Source: Streptomyces colonosanans
GTDB taxonomy: Bacteria > Actinomycetota > Actinomycetes > Streptomycetales > Streptomycetaceae
Assembly: GCF_001866645.1 (NCBI RefSeq)
Contig: NZ_MLYP01000058.1
Coordinates: 62,001 to 126,000, forward strand
Length of the DNA: 64,000 nt
Direction: 5' to 3'
Part shown: piece by piece, positions 44,718 through 52,752 of the stretch
Position numbering within the stretch: position 1 is the stretch's first letter
Layout of the letters: each line of letters opens with the position of its first letter
Translations under genes and position numbers: made by a program
Notes under the pieces: generated by a model
Databases searched by the model: none
Told to the model about the DNA's origin: nothing
What the model saw: only the letters and a program-made list of their open reading frames with translations

Positions 44718-44802
44718 CACCCTGCAGCAGCTGTCGGAAGGCCGCCCTTCATCGACGCCCAACCGAGAATGGCCGTCGCGGCACTGACGGTTGTGTCGTT
44801 GA

Positions 44803-45087
44803 CCCTGCGCCGATCTCCAACTCTGCCTGAGCGAACTCCTGACCAATGTCATCCGCCATCTTGCTGAGGGCATCCCCGTGACCGTCCGTGTGTCCCGCAC
44901 CCGGGACCGTACGCGGCTTGAGGTCACCGACCCGGATCCGCGTGCCCTGCCAGTCCCGTGCCTGACGGTCGACGAGGACGACGAGTCCGGCCGCGGCCTC
45001 GTTCTGCTCGACGCGCTGACCCTGCGGTGGGGTGTGGACCGGTGGCCCGGCGGCAAGACCGTGTGGTGCGAACTGGCGGCCCCGCTG
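44803..45087 (+). pseudogene. fragment of an anti-sigma-type ATP-binding (HATPase) protein
   Basis: Reads DLQLCLSELLTNVIRH (N-box of the GHKL ATPase fold), then RLEVTDPDPRALP, and GRGLVLLDALTLRWGV with the G-box, ending in KTVWCEL, typical of the short SpoIIAB/RsbW-like ATPases numerous in Streptomyces. The N-terminal ~30-40 residues are not in frame: a TGA lies at 44800-44802. The C-terminal end runs into the 3' end of the opposite gene at 45088. Probably truncated, though a start at GTG 44878 was considered; that would omit the N-box. Confidence 0.6.
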
Positions 45088-45825
45088 TCAGGGAGTGAGT
45101 GCGGCCGACACACGGGCCAGCCGGAAGGGCGGCAGGGCGAAGCCGTTGGCGGGGTTGCGGAAGGAGTAGGCGCCGTCGTTGACCCGGATGCCGTCGTCCA
45201 TGGTGGTCCAGGTCGCGGTACCCGCCGCGCCCTGGCTCTCCAGGAGCACCGTGGCGAGCGCCACGGGGTCCTCGACGCCGACCAGGGCCCGTAGGGCGGA
45301 CGTCAGGCGTTCGGCGGCGTCGTCGGGGAGGTTGTCGTCGCCCAACGCGGGCAGCAGGAGCAGCAGTCGGGCGCCCGGGTCGGCGGTGGAGCCGCCCGGC
45401 AGACCGCTGTCCGCGGCGGCGACCAACTCCGGCCAGGACAGGGCGGGGCCCATGAAGTGGCCGTCGGCCACGGCGAGGAGTTCGGCCTGGTCCCAGTCGG
45501 GGTGGTGCACGAGGAAGTCGGTGCCCGGGTCGTCCTCGAAGGTGCGGACGACGACGTGCAGCCGGTGGCCGGCGGTGAGCGGCACGGTGAAGGCGGGCCA
45601 GTCGGCGCGCTCGTGCAGCCGGCGGTGGAAGTCTCCGGCGGCGTCGTAGTCGGCGCCGAGCAGCAGTTCCTCGCCGTCCTCGCTGCCGAGGGCGCAGGGG
45701 AAGAGGTGTCCGAGCCAGAAGAGCCGCTCCTCGAGGAGGTCGGGGCGGCGGGTGAGGGGGCCGCCGTCGTAGCCGGGTATCCGGGCGGGCGTGAGGTCTG
45801 CGCTGGTTGTCACGGGCGCCATCAT
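45088..45825 (-). CDS. hypothetical protein
   Basis: About 245 residues from tandem ATGs at 45825/45822; GTG at 45813 is an alternative, and no strong ribosome site marks any of them. It is an acidic, soluble protein without a signal or membrane segment (…RLFWLGHLFPCALGSEDGEELLLGADYD…; LAVADGHFMGP). I do not recognise the family. It is divergent from the SMI1/KNR4-type gene with 33 bp between starts, so the two may be co-regulated. Both have the look of small cytosolic immunity-like or housekeeping proteins, but that is only an impression. Confidence 0.75.
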   Translation of the reverse strand: MMAPVTTSADLTPARIPGYDGGPLTRRPDLLEERLFWLGHLFPCALGSEDGEELLLGADYDAAGDFHRRLHERADWPAFTVPLTAGHRLHVVVRTFEDDPGTDFLVHHPDWDQAELLAVADGHFMGPALSWPELVAAADSGLPGGSTADPGARLLLLLPALGDDNLPDDAAERLTSALRALVGVEDPVALATVLLESQGAAGTATWTTMDDGIRVNDGAYSFRNPANGFALPPFRLARVSAALTP

Positions 45826-45858
45826 CGAGTGTCGGTACCGTCCGCTTCAATTCCGGTC

Positions 45859-46824
45859 ATGGACGAACGCGAAGAGCTCCACCACGACGAACTCCTGCAA
45901 GCACTCCTGGCCTGCCCCGGCACCGGTGACCTGGTGTGCGAGGAGCCGGGGCACCCGGCAGGGCACAGCTGCCTGGCACCGTCGGCGGATCTCGGCCTCC
46001 CCGAGCTGCAGGAGGCGATCAGCGGGTGGTTCGGGCGGCCGCGCAACCTCGCCATGGGTGGGTACGTCGACCCGAGCGTGACCGGGCGGACCGGGCTTCC
46101 GCTCCTGGCGCCGTTCGGCGAGCGGATCGTGGAGATGCGCGCATGGGCGTATGCGAACCGGTGGATCGGCTGCGGTGCGGCGCGTGACGGCGACGGCGAT
46201 GACGTCCGGCTTGTGGTGCTGGTCGCGGAACGGGACAACCCTGCAGCGGACATGGCGGAGCCGACGTCCTGGGTGGACGGGGTCGTCGCGGTCACCGGGT
46301 GGGAGACGACCCGGGTGCGTACGCACGACTGGGCGGCGGTGGAGGCCCGGCTCGGGACCTCGCTGCCCGGTGACTACAAGCGGCTCGTCGAGGCCTTCGG
46401 GGCCGGTGCCTTCGACGGTTACCTTCAACTCCAAATACCAGACGCCGGTTTCGAGAGCGAGGACATCGTCCGGCGCGTCGAGCGGCTGGACGAGCGGGCC
46501 AGGACACACGGCAGCGACCTATGGAGGCCGTACAAGGTGTACCCGGCCCCCGGTGGGCTGCTGAAGTGGGGGAGTTCCGTACAGGCCGACGGGTTCTACT
46601 GGCTCACCGAGGACCCGGACCCGGACCGGTGGCCTGTCCTGGTGACCGAGGACATCCCCGACTCGTGGGAGCGGTTCGACGGCCCGACCGCCGAGTTCGT
46701 CTACCGCTCGCTCACCGAACGGGAGCATCCCTTCTCGATGGCCCGCTACTTCGACGCCCACTGGTTCCAGAGCTATGAGACCGGTGACCAGCCACCGTCC
46801 AGCGCGCCGGTAGGTGAGCAATGA
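45859..46824 (+). CDS. SMI1/KNR4 (SUKH) family protein
   Basis: 321 residues from the ATG at 45859. The segment ~165-300 (WAAVEARLGTSLPGDYKRLVEAFGAGAFDGYLQL… then LLKWGSSVQADGFYWLTEDPDPDRWPVLV) has the SMI1/KNR4 fold pattern: an LPxDYKxL helix followed by beta strands ending in W/Y-rich segments. In bacteria this superfamily is common among immunity proteins of polymorphic toxin systems, but many members, especially in Streptomyces, have no known toxin partner; none is evident here. The N-terminal ~150 residues are not recognised. Confidence 0.8.
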   Translation: MDEREELHHDELLQALLACPGTGDLVCEEPGHPAGHSCLAPSADLGLPELQEAISGWFGRPRNLAMGGYVDPSVTGRTGLPLLAPFGERIVEMRAWAYANRWIGCGAARDGDGDDVRLVVLVAERDNPAADMAEPTSWVDGVVAVTGWETTRVRTHDWAAVEARLGTSLPGDYKRLVEAFGAGAFDGYLQLQIPDAGFESEDIVRRVERLDERARTHGSDLWRPYKVYPAPGGLLKWGSSVQADGFYWLTEDPDPDRWPVLVTEDIPDSWERFDGPTAEFVYRSLTEREHPFSMARYFDAHWFQSYETGDQPPSSAPVGEQ

Positions 46825-47020
46825 ACGGGCGGCTGCGGGCCGGGGACCCCGTCGTGCCGCGGACGGGTTCGGGGCGTGGAGCAAGGACGTCGTCGCAGCG
46901 GCCGAGGACGACGCCCGTCATTTCCGGTTAGTTCTCTGATCGTTCGTCATGGCACGCCATCACCTGTGATGATGTGGAACAGGGGAGTGGCCGGTGTGGT
47001 CATGGGGGCCAGGGGGATCG

Positions 47021-47740
47021 ATGAGCAATACGACGTCGGCGCTGACACGGCTGAAGTCCGCACAGAAGAGCGCGAAGGGCGTATCACTGTATTCGCGGTT
47101 CGTGAACCGGCCTGCGGGCCGGTATCTCGCCGCCGGGGCGTACCGCCTCGGACTGACGCCCAATCATGTCACCATGATCAGCGCGGCGTTCAGCTTCGCA
47201 GCGATCGCGGTGACGGTGCTTGCAGCGCCCACCTGGACCGCGGGCCTCATCGCGTGGCTCGGGCTCGCCGTCGGGTTCGCCTTCGACTCCGCCGACGGGC
47301 AGCTCGCCCGGCTGCGCGGCGGCGGCAGCGCGGTGGGTGAATGGCTCGACCATGTGGTCGACTGCGCCAAGATCACCGCACTGCACACCGCCGTGCTGAT
47401 CTCCTTCTACCGCCACCCCGGTCACTTCGGGACCGCAGCAGACGGCTGGCTGCTGGTGCCCCTCGGTTTCCAACTCGCCGCCGTCGTCACGTTCTTCGGC
47501 GGACTGCTCACCGAGCAGCTCAAGTCCAAGGCGGCCCAGGGCGACCGTGCCGCGCCCTCCACGGCACGCGCGGTGGCCCTGCTCCCGGTCGACCACGGGG
47601 TGTTCTGCCTGGTCTTCCTGCTGCTCGGCGGCGGTGGCGCCTTCCGTTGGGTCTACACCGTCCTCGCCGTCGCCGCCGCGCTCTTCCTGGTCGCCTTTCT
47701 CACGAAGTGGTTCCGGGAACTGTCCGCAGTTCGTCGGTGA
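47021..47740 (+). CDS. CDP-alcohol phosphatidyltransferase family protein
   Basis: A 239-residue membrane enzyme from the ATG at 47021, preceded by a G-rich AGGGGG site. The family signature D-x2-DG-x2-AR-x8-G-x3-D-x3-D is complete in DSADGQLARLRGGGSAVG and the following EWLDHVVD (~88-113). About six membrane helices. Such enzymes displace CMP from a CDP-alcohol or CDP-lipid to make a phosphodiester. Its 3' end overlaps by 41 bp with a converging cytidylyltransferase gene that could supply the CDP-activated substrate. With the polysaccharide genes alongside, the pair may attach a phospho-alcohol group to lipid or glycan; the acceptor is unknown. Confidence 0.9.
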   Translation: MSNTTSALTRLKSAQKSAKGVSLYSRFVNRPAGRYLAAGAYRLGLTPNHVTMISAAFSFAAIAVTVLAAPTWTAGLIAWLGLAVGFAFDSADGQLARLRGGGSAVGEWLDHVVDCAKITALHTAVLISFYRHPGHFGTAADGWLLVPLGFQLAAVVTFFGGLLTEQLKSKAAQGDRAAPSTARAVALLPVDHGVFCLVFLLLGGGGAFRWVYTVLAVAAALFLVAFLTKWFRELSAVRR

Positions 47741-48179
47741 ACCGTGTCCCGTCGAGGGCGTCGATGGCACGTCTCAGCTGGGTGCTCGACGTGTGCACGG
47801 TGTACGGGAAGTAGACAATGTTCACGCCCACAGTGGAGAAGTCCCGCTCCAGCCGCTCCCCCTTCGGCGTGTCCCGCCAGTCGTCGCCCTTGAACAGCAC
47901 GTCGAAGCGGACCTGTTTCCAGGTCTCCAGCTTGTCCGGCACGGTCTCGACGAACGCGGCGTCCACGTACCGGATGCTGCGGACGATCTCCAGCCGCTCG
48001 ACCAGCGGGATCATCGGCCGTCTGCCCTTGGCTTGTTCGGCCATCTCGTCCGAGACCACACCTGCCACCAGGTAGTCGCACTGGGCCCGTGCATGGCGCA
48101 GGATGTTCAAGTGCCCGATGTGGAATAGGTCGTAGGCGCCCGGCGCGTAGCCCACGCGATACGGCTTGCTCGATAGCAC
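47700..48179 (-). CDS. cytidylyltransferase-family nucleotidyltransferase (HxGH)
   Basis: 159 residues from the GTG at 48179 (GAGGGGGG five bases upstream). A Rossmann-type nucleotidyltransferase with the HxGH motif in GAYDLFHIGHLNIL (~15-28) and the KGDDW segment (~100); the C-terminal ISSTS-like element appears as TSSTQLRR. It most resembles glycerol-3-phosphate or related phospho-alcohol cytidylyltransferases, which use CTP to form a CDP-alcohol. It converges and overlaps with the CDP-alcohol phosphotransferase gene, a natural pathway partner. The exact substrate cannot be read from the sequence. Confidence 0.85.
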   Translation of the reverse strand: MLSSKPYRVGYAPGAYDLFHIGHLNILRHARAQCDYLVAGVVSDEMAEQAKGRRPMIPLVERLEIVRSIRYVDAAFVETVPDKLETWKQVRFDVLFKGDDWRDTPKGERLERDFSTVGVNIVYFPYTVHTSSTQLRRAIDALDGTRFTDELRTVPGTTS

Positions 48180-48212
48180 AGGTACCCCCCTCGTTCGATG
48201 GTGTCCCCCTGT

Positions 48213-48282
48213 GCGCACCCCCTTTGCGGGGGAGTGCGCGGACTTTGACGATAGCGTTCACGCTCGGTGGGGGAAGGGTGAA
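48213..48282. promoter_or_regulatory. inverted repeats in the divergent cytidylyltransferase/glycosyltransferase promoter region
   Basis: Arms GCGCACCCCC/GGGGGAGTGCGC (48213-48222 with 48228-48239, one bulge). A second pair GTTCAC/GTGAAC follows (about 48255-48260 with 48277-48282). TTGACG near 48244 could be a -35 for the glycosyltransferase. The area is unusually rich in runs of G and C. Confidence 0.5.
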
Positions 48283-48393
48283 CAATTAGGGTGCGTCGTG
48301 GTTCACTTCTGAGCTGTGCGTGGGACCGGGGGGTCCCGTGAGACGCCGGCACACAGGGGGCCGCCGAGGCGGCCGGGGGGAAGGTTCTGTCGC

Positions 48394-49752
48394 GTGACAC
48401 AGACCCACGACGAGCGTCACGATCGGGACACGAGCGGGGCTGCCCACACAGCGGCCTCCGTGCCGCGGCAGCGCAACACTGAGCCGGACGTTACCGCGCT
48501 CGCCGACGAGAAGGTCGAACTCACCTCGTCGAGACGCCGGTTGCTTATGGTGTCCACCAATTACGCGCCAGAGCACACCGGTATAGGCCCGTATGCCACT
48601 GGCATCGCCGAGCACTGGGCGAGTCGCGGGCACGACACCCACGTCCTCGCCGGGCTCCCGCACTACCCGTCCTGGCGCCTCGATCCCGCCTACCACCGAG
48701 TGTGGCGGGCCACCGAGCAGCGTGCCGGTGTCACTGTGCACCGTCGTCGGCACAGCGTCCCACCGCATCAAAGCGCCCTGCGCAGAGCCCTGTTCGAGAG
48801 TTCTATCCTTGCCCACGGTCTCGTCGCACCCCCGCGCACCGGCCGCGTCGACGCCGTGCTCGCTCAACTGCCCAGCCTCGCCGGGGGAGTTCTCGGCGCT
48901 CGTATCGCCGCCCGGCACCACGCCCCGTTTGTGCCGGTCGTGCAGGATCTCATGGGCGCCGCCGCCGCGCAGTCCGGCATCCAGGGCGGCGGCCGCGCCG
49001 CCGAGCTGGCCGAGCGTGCGGAGTCGTGGGTGCTGCGGCGTGCCACCCTCGTCGGCGTCATCCATGAGACGTTCGTCGATCGGGTGCGGGCGATGGGCGT
49101 GGACCCCGGACGCATCCGTCTGGTTCCCAACTGGTCGCACATACAGGCTCCTTCGGCACCTCGTGCGCGCACCCGTGAGCGCCTCGGCTGGCGGCCGGGA
49201 CAGACGGTGGTGCTGCACTCCGGCAACATGGGTCTCAAGCAGGGGCTGGACGTGCTGGTGGAGGCGGCCCGCCGCGACCCGGCCACCCGCATCGTGCTGA
49301 TGGGTGACGGCAACCAGCGAGAGCAACTCGCCCGCCGTGCCCAGGGACTGCCCAACCTGGAGTTCCTGCCTCCGGTGCCCGACGCCGACTTCCCCGACGC
49401 ACTGGCCGCAGCCGACGTGCTCGCCGTGACCCAGCGTGCCTCTGTCCTCGACATGAGCGTCCCCTCCAAGCTCACCTCCTATTTCGCGGCCGGACGCCCG
49501 GTGGTCGCCTCCGTTGCTGCCGCAGGCGGCACGGCCCGCGAGGTGCTGCGCTCCGGTGCCGGAATGCTCGTGGAACCGGAGAATCCCGATCAGTTCCTGT
49601 CGGCAGTGCGTAAACTCGCCGAAGATCCCGCGATGGCAGACGAGTTGGGGGCGGCGGGGCCGCGCCACGTGGCAGCTCACCTGTCGCGCGAGGCGGGTCT
49701 TGCGCGGATCGACGCGCTGATCGACGAGGCTTTGGGGGGTCTTGGCAGGTGA
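48394..49752 (+). CDS. glycosyltransferase family 4, WcaI-like
   Basis: 452 residues from the GTG at 48394 (GGGGGGAAGG upstream); the first ~55 residues are a charged low-complexity tail. GT-B fold: N-terminal domain starts LLMVSTNYAPEHTGIGPYATGIAEHW, the wording typical of colanic-acid-type WcaI transferases; the C-terminal donor domain has VVLHSGNMGLKQGLDVLVEAA and the ExxxPSKLTSYFAAGRPVVA region. It adds a sugar to the lipid-linked repeat unit at the inner membrane face. Its stop overlaps the next start (GTGA), giving a three-gene operon with the Wzz-like and flippase genes. Confidence 0.92.
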   Translation: MTQTHDERHDRDTSGAAHTAASVPRQRNTEPDVTALADEKVELTSSRRRLLMVSTNYAPEHTGIGPYATGIAEHWASRGHDTHVLAGLPHYPSWRLDPAYHRVWRATEQRAGVTVHRRRHSVPPHQSALRRALFESSILAHGLVAPPRTGRVDAVLAQLPSLAGGVLGARIAARHHAPFVPVVQDLMGAAAAQSGIQGGGRAAELAERAESWVLRRATLVGVIHETFVDRVRAMGVDPGRIRLVPNWSHIQAPSAPRARTRERLGWRPGQTVVLHSGNMGLKQGLDVLVEAARRDPATRIVLMGDGNQREQLARRAQGLPNLEFLPPVPDADFPDALAAADVLAVTQRASVLDMSVPSKLTSYFAAGRPVVASVAAAGGTAREVLRSGAGMLVEPENPDQFLSAVRKLAEDPAMADELGAAGPRHVAAHLSREAGLARIDALIDEALGGLGR

Positions 49753-51443
49753 GCAACACACACGTCCAGGTCCGCGGGGAGGACGAGCCGGAGCAGTTGC
49801 GCGAGCAGTTCCGGCAACTGCTCCGATACCGCTGGCTGATCGGCGGCGGGGTCGGCGTCGGACTGCTGGCCGGTGCCTGGCTCGGCATCACCGGCGCCGA
49901 CAGCTACGCCGCCACCACGGACATCGTGCTGCGCGCCCCCTCCAGCGACCCCTTCGCGCCGACCCTGTCCAGCGACAAGGCGATCAACATGGGATCCGAG
50001 CGGCAGACGGCGCTCAGCCGCAAGGTCGCCGAAGGCGCCGCGAAGCGCCTCGGGACGGGCGCGGACGAGGTCGACCGGCTCCAGCACGCGCTCCAGGTCA
50101 CCAACCCGCCGCAGACCCTCGTGCTGCACTTCACGTACACCGCCTCCGACCCGAAGGAGGCGGCGCGCCGCGCCGACGCCCTCACGCAGTCCTACATCGA
50201 CCTGCGCCAGGAGCAGTGGGAGTCCGTCCGCGGATCGATGCTCAAGAGCCTGCAGGACCAGCTCGATCCCGTCGCCAAGCAGAACGACGAACTCTCCCGG
50301 CGGATCAAGCAACTGCCCAACGGCTCTGCCGCGGACTCCGCCTACGCGGTGCAGGCCAACCTGCTCAACCGCATCACCGACCTCCGCAGCAAGATCACCA
50401 GTCTGAAGGCGCTCGACATGACGCCCGGCAATGTGATCCGCAACGCCGCCGTCCCCACCTCTTCCGACGGGCCGGGCCTGCCGCTCTCGCTCGGCCTGGG
50501 CGGCCTCGGCGGCGTCGGTCTCGGCCTGCTCGCCGCCTGGGTGCGCCTGGTCTTCGACCCCGCGCCGCGTTCGGCCGGTGACGTGGCCCGTGCGGTGCGC
50601 GGTCCCGTCCTCGGCGCGCTGCCGCGCGGCGCGGCGGGTGCCCTGGTGGTCGGCCGCACCGACTCCCGGGCGGCCGAGGAGTACCGCTCGATCGCCTTCC
50701 GGCTCGCCTACGACGACAGGTTCGCCGACCGGCGCCGCCTGCTCGTCGTCGCCCCGCGCGGCTCCATGGAGTCGAGCGTGGCCGTCGCGGTCAACCTCGC
50801 CGCCTCCTTCGCGGAGACCGGCAAGAACGTGCTGCTCGTGGAGGCCGATCTGCGTACCCCGTCCCTCTCCGAACGGCTCGACGTGTCCGCCGCCTCCCGG
50901 CCCCGCTGGAGCCGCACCGGCGGGCACGTGGAGAGCGAGTGGCCCGGCCGCGGCCAACTCGTGGTGGACGCAGGCGAGTCCGGGGCGTTCGGCCTCATAC
51001 CCGGCGAGCGGGTGCGCAACGTTCCGCGCGCGCTGACCTCCGCGCGGACCACCCAGCTGATCGCCGAGGCCGACGATCCCGATGCCACCGTCGTGGTCGT
51101 CGCCCCGCCCGTCCTCGCCTACGCCGACGCCCTCGCGCTCGTCGACCGTGTCGACGGGGTGCTCATCGTCTGCGACCCGCGCACCGTGCACCGCGCCGAC
51201 CTGGTCCGCATCCGTGAGCTGATAGTCGGTGCGGGCGGCACCGTGCTCGGCGCGGTGACGCACGCAAAGTCGCGCCGGGGCGAAACGGCGGCCGCGACCC
51301 GCCGCGGCAACCGGCGCCGTGGGCGCAAGAGTTCGGCAGCCCGCCCCGCTGCGCCCAGCACCCGTCCCGAGCCCGACCGGTACCCGGACGGCGACGGCAG
51401 CAACACGATCGCCCTGGGCACCGTCCGCTCGGGGGACTGGTGA
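49749..51443 (+). CDS. Wzz/chain-length-determinant and BY-kinase-like protein with degenerate P-loop
   Basis: 564 residues, GTG start overlapping the glycosyltransferase stop. Layout of a fused polysaccharide copolymerase: short cytosolic N terminus, membrane helix ~32-50, extracytoplasmic coiled region ~55-230, second helix ~245-270, then a cytosolic nucleotide-binding-like domain (~330-500). In that domain the Walker A equivalent is GSMESSVAVAVNLA, lacking the GK[ST], and the A' motif is VLLVEADLRTP (Glu for the first Asp). There is no C-terminal tyrosine cluster; the tail is basic and Pro/Arg-rich. It likely controls polymer length or scaffolds the machinery without kinase activity. It overlaps the flippase gene by 4 bp. 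Confidence 0.88.
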   Translation: MSNTHVQVRGEDEPEQLREQFRQLLRYRWLIGGGVGVGLLAGAWLGITGADSYAATTDIVLRAPSSDPFAPTLSSDKAINMGSERQTALSRKVAEGAAKRLGTGADEVDRLQHALQVTNPPQTLVLHFTYTASDPKEAARRADALTQSYIDLRQEQWESVRGSMLKSLQDQLDPVAKQNDELSRRIKQLPNGSAADSAYAVQANLLNRITDLRSKITSLKALDMTPGNVIRNAAVPTSSDGPGLPLSLGLGGLGGVGLGLLAAWVRLVFDPAPRSAGDVARAVRGPVLGALPRGAAGALVVGRTDSRAAEEYRSIAFRLAYDDRFADRRRLLVVAPRGSMESSVAVAVNLAASFAETGKNVLLVEADLRTPSLSERLDVSAASRPRWSRTGGHVESEWPGRGQLVVDAGESGAFGLIPGERVRNVPRALTSARTTQLIAEADDPDATVVVVAPPVLAYADALALVDRVDGVLIVCDPRTVHRADLVRIRELIVGAGGTVLGAVTHAKSRRGETAAATRRGNRRRGRKSSAARPAAPSTRPEPDRYPDGDGSNTIALGTVRSGDW

Positions 51444-52735
51444 GCGCCCCGGGGGAACAGTCACCGACATCCGACCCGCCGTCCGTACCGCGGCGTTCGG
51501 CGGCCGTGTTCGCCTCCGTGCTCGACCAGGCGGCATCCAGCCTCACCAACATCGCCGTGCTGGTGATCGCTGCCCGCGTCTCCACCGTGCACGGGTTCGC
51601 CACCTTCTCGATGGTCTACCTGACCTTCACGGTGCTGCTCGGCCTCAACATGGCGTACGTGGGCCAGGCCGTCGTCCTCACCCGGGGCGACACCGCGGTC
51701 ACCGGGGCCGCCTGCCGGTCCGCGGCCTCCTTCACCGCACTGGCCGCCACCGCGGTCGGCGCCCTGCTTGCCGCCGGCGGCGCGGTCACCGCCGCCGCCA
51801 CCGGTGGCTGGGCCGGGCCGGGCGGAGCCTTCCTCGCTCTGGGACTCGTCCTGCCGCTGGTGCTGGTGCAGGACGGGCTGCGGTACGCGTTCTCCACCCT
51901 GCGGCGCCCTGGCCTGGCGCTGGCCGCCGACAGCCTGCGCCTGGTGTGCGTGGTGCCCGCGCTGCTGCTCCAGCCCCGGCACACCGCGCCGGGGCAGCTC
52001 GTGGCCGTCTGGGGACTTTCGGCCGTGCCGGCACTGCTGCTCGGCCTGCGCCTGCTGTGGCCCCACGTGCGCGGCGCCCGAGCCGACCTGCTGCCCTATG
52101 TGCGCAGGGGGCACCTCGGACAGCGCTTCGTGGTGGAGTTCGCCGTGGGCAACGCCGCCAGCCAGCTCGCCGTGCTGGGCCTCGGGCTGTTCGCCGCCCC
52201 GCTGGCCGTCGGAGCGCTGCGCGGGGCCACCACGCTCTTCGGCCCGCTCAACGTCCTGTTCAACTCGGTCAACGCCTTCGGGCCGCCACTGCTGGGCCGT
52301 CTCAGAGGCCGCCGGGCCACCGCCCGCGCCGCCGCCGTGCTCGGCCTCGTGCTCTGTGTCGTCGGCCTCGCGTGGGGACTGGTGCTCTACGCCCTGCCCG
52401 CCGGTGTGGGACGTCAACTCCTCGGCGCTACTTGGCAGTCGGCCTCCGCCCTGCTGCCCGCCTCGGGGGCCCAGTATGCAGTGATGGGCCTGGGCACCTG
52501 CGCCCTGGTGACCCTGCGGGTGCTCAGCCCGCGTGCCACGCTGTCCGTGCAGGTGGTGTTCTCGCTGCTCTCGGTCGTCCTCATGCTCGGCGGATACCTG
52601 CTGAGCGGGTCGGCGCTGGGCGCCGCCTGGGGACTGGCCGCGGGTTCCGCGCTGAAGGCGGTGGCGGCCTGGACACGCGTCGCCCGCCTGCGCGCGCAGG
52701 AGCGGCCCTCGGCCGCGCCAGTCCCCGCGAGCTGA
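51440..52735 (+). CDS. polysaccharide flippase/exporter, MOP superfamily (Wzx-like)
   Basis: 431 residues with about 12 predicted membrane helices spread along the chain (first ~28-50: SSLTNIAVLVIAARVSTVHGFATFSMVY). This N-terminal pattern, with an early paired helix and the LGxFAAPLAVGALRGATTLFGPLN segment (~247), resembles Wzx/MATE-type O-unit translocases. It would flip polyprenyl-linked oligosaccharide units to the outer face. GTG start overlaps the Wzz-like stop. The gene ends 17 bp from the converging polymerase gene. Confidence 0.85.
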   Translation: MSAPGEQSPTSDPPSVPRRSAAVFASVLDQAASSLTNIAVLVIAARVSTVHGFATFSMVYLTFTVLLGLNMAYVGQAVVLTRGDTAVTGAACRSAASFTALAATAVGALLAAGGAVTAAATGGWAGPGGAFLALGLVLPLVLVQDGLRYAFSTLRRPGLALAADSLRLVCVVPALLLQPRHTAPGQLVAVWGLSAVPALLLGLRLLWPHVRGARADLLPYVRRGHLGQRFVVEFAVGNAASQLAVLGLGLFAAPLAVGALRGATTLFGPLNVLFNSVNAFGPPLLGRLRGRRATARAAAVLGLVLCVVGLAWGLVLYALPAGVGRQLLGATWQSASALLPASGAQYAVMGLGTCALVTLRVLSPRATLSVQVVFSLLSVVLMLGGYLLSGSALGAAWGLAAGSALKAVAAWTRVARLRAQERPSAAPVPAS

Positions 52736-52752
52736 GAGCCGGCCGTCCCCGT

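Noticed and set aside
45859..46824. SMI1/KNR4 gene as part of a polymorphic toxin-immunity module
   Set aside because: No toxin-like, secretion-tag or repeat-rich gene lies nearby.
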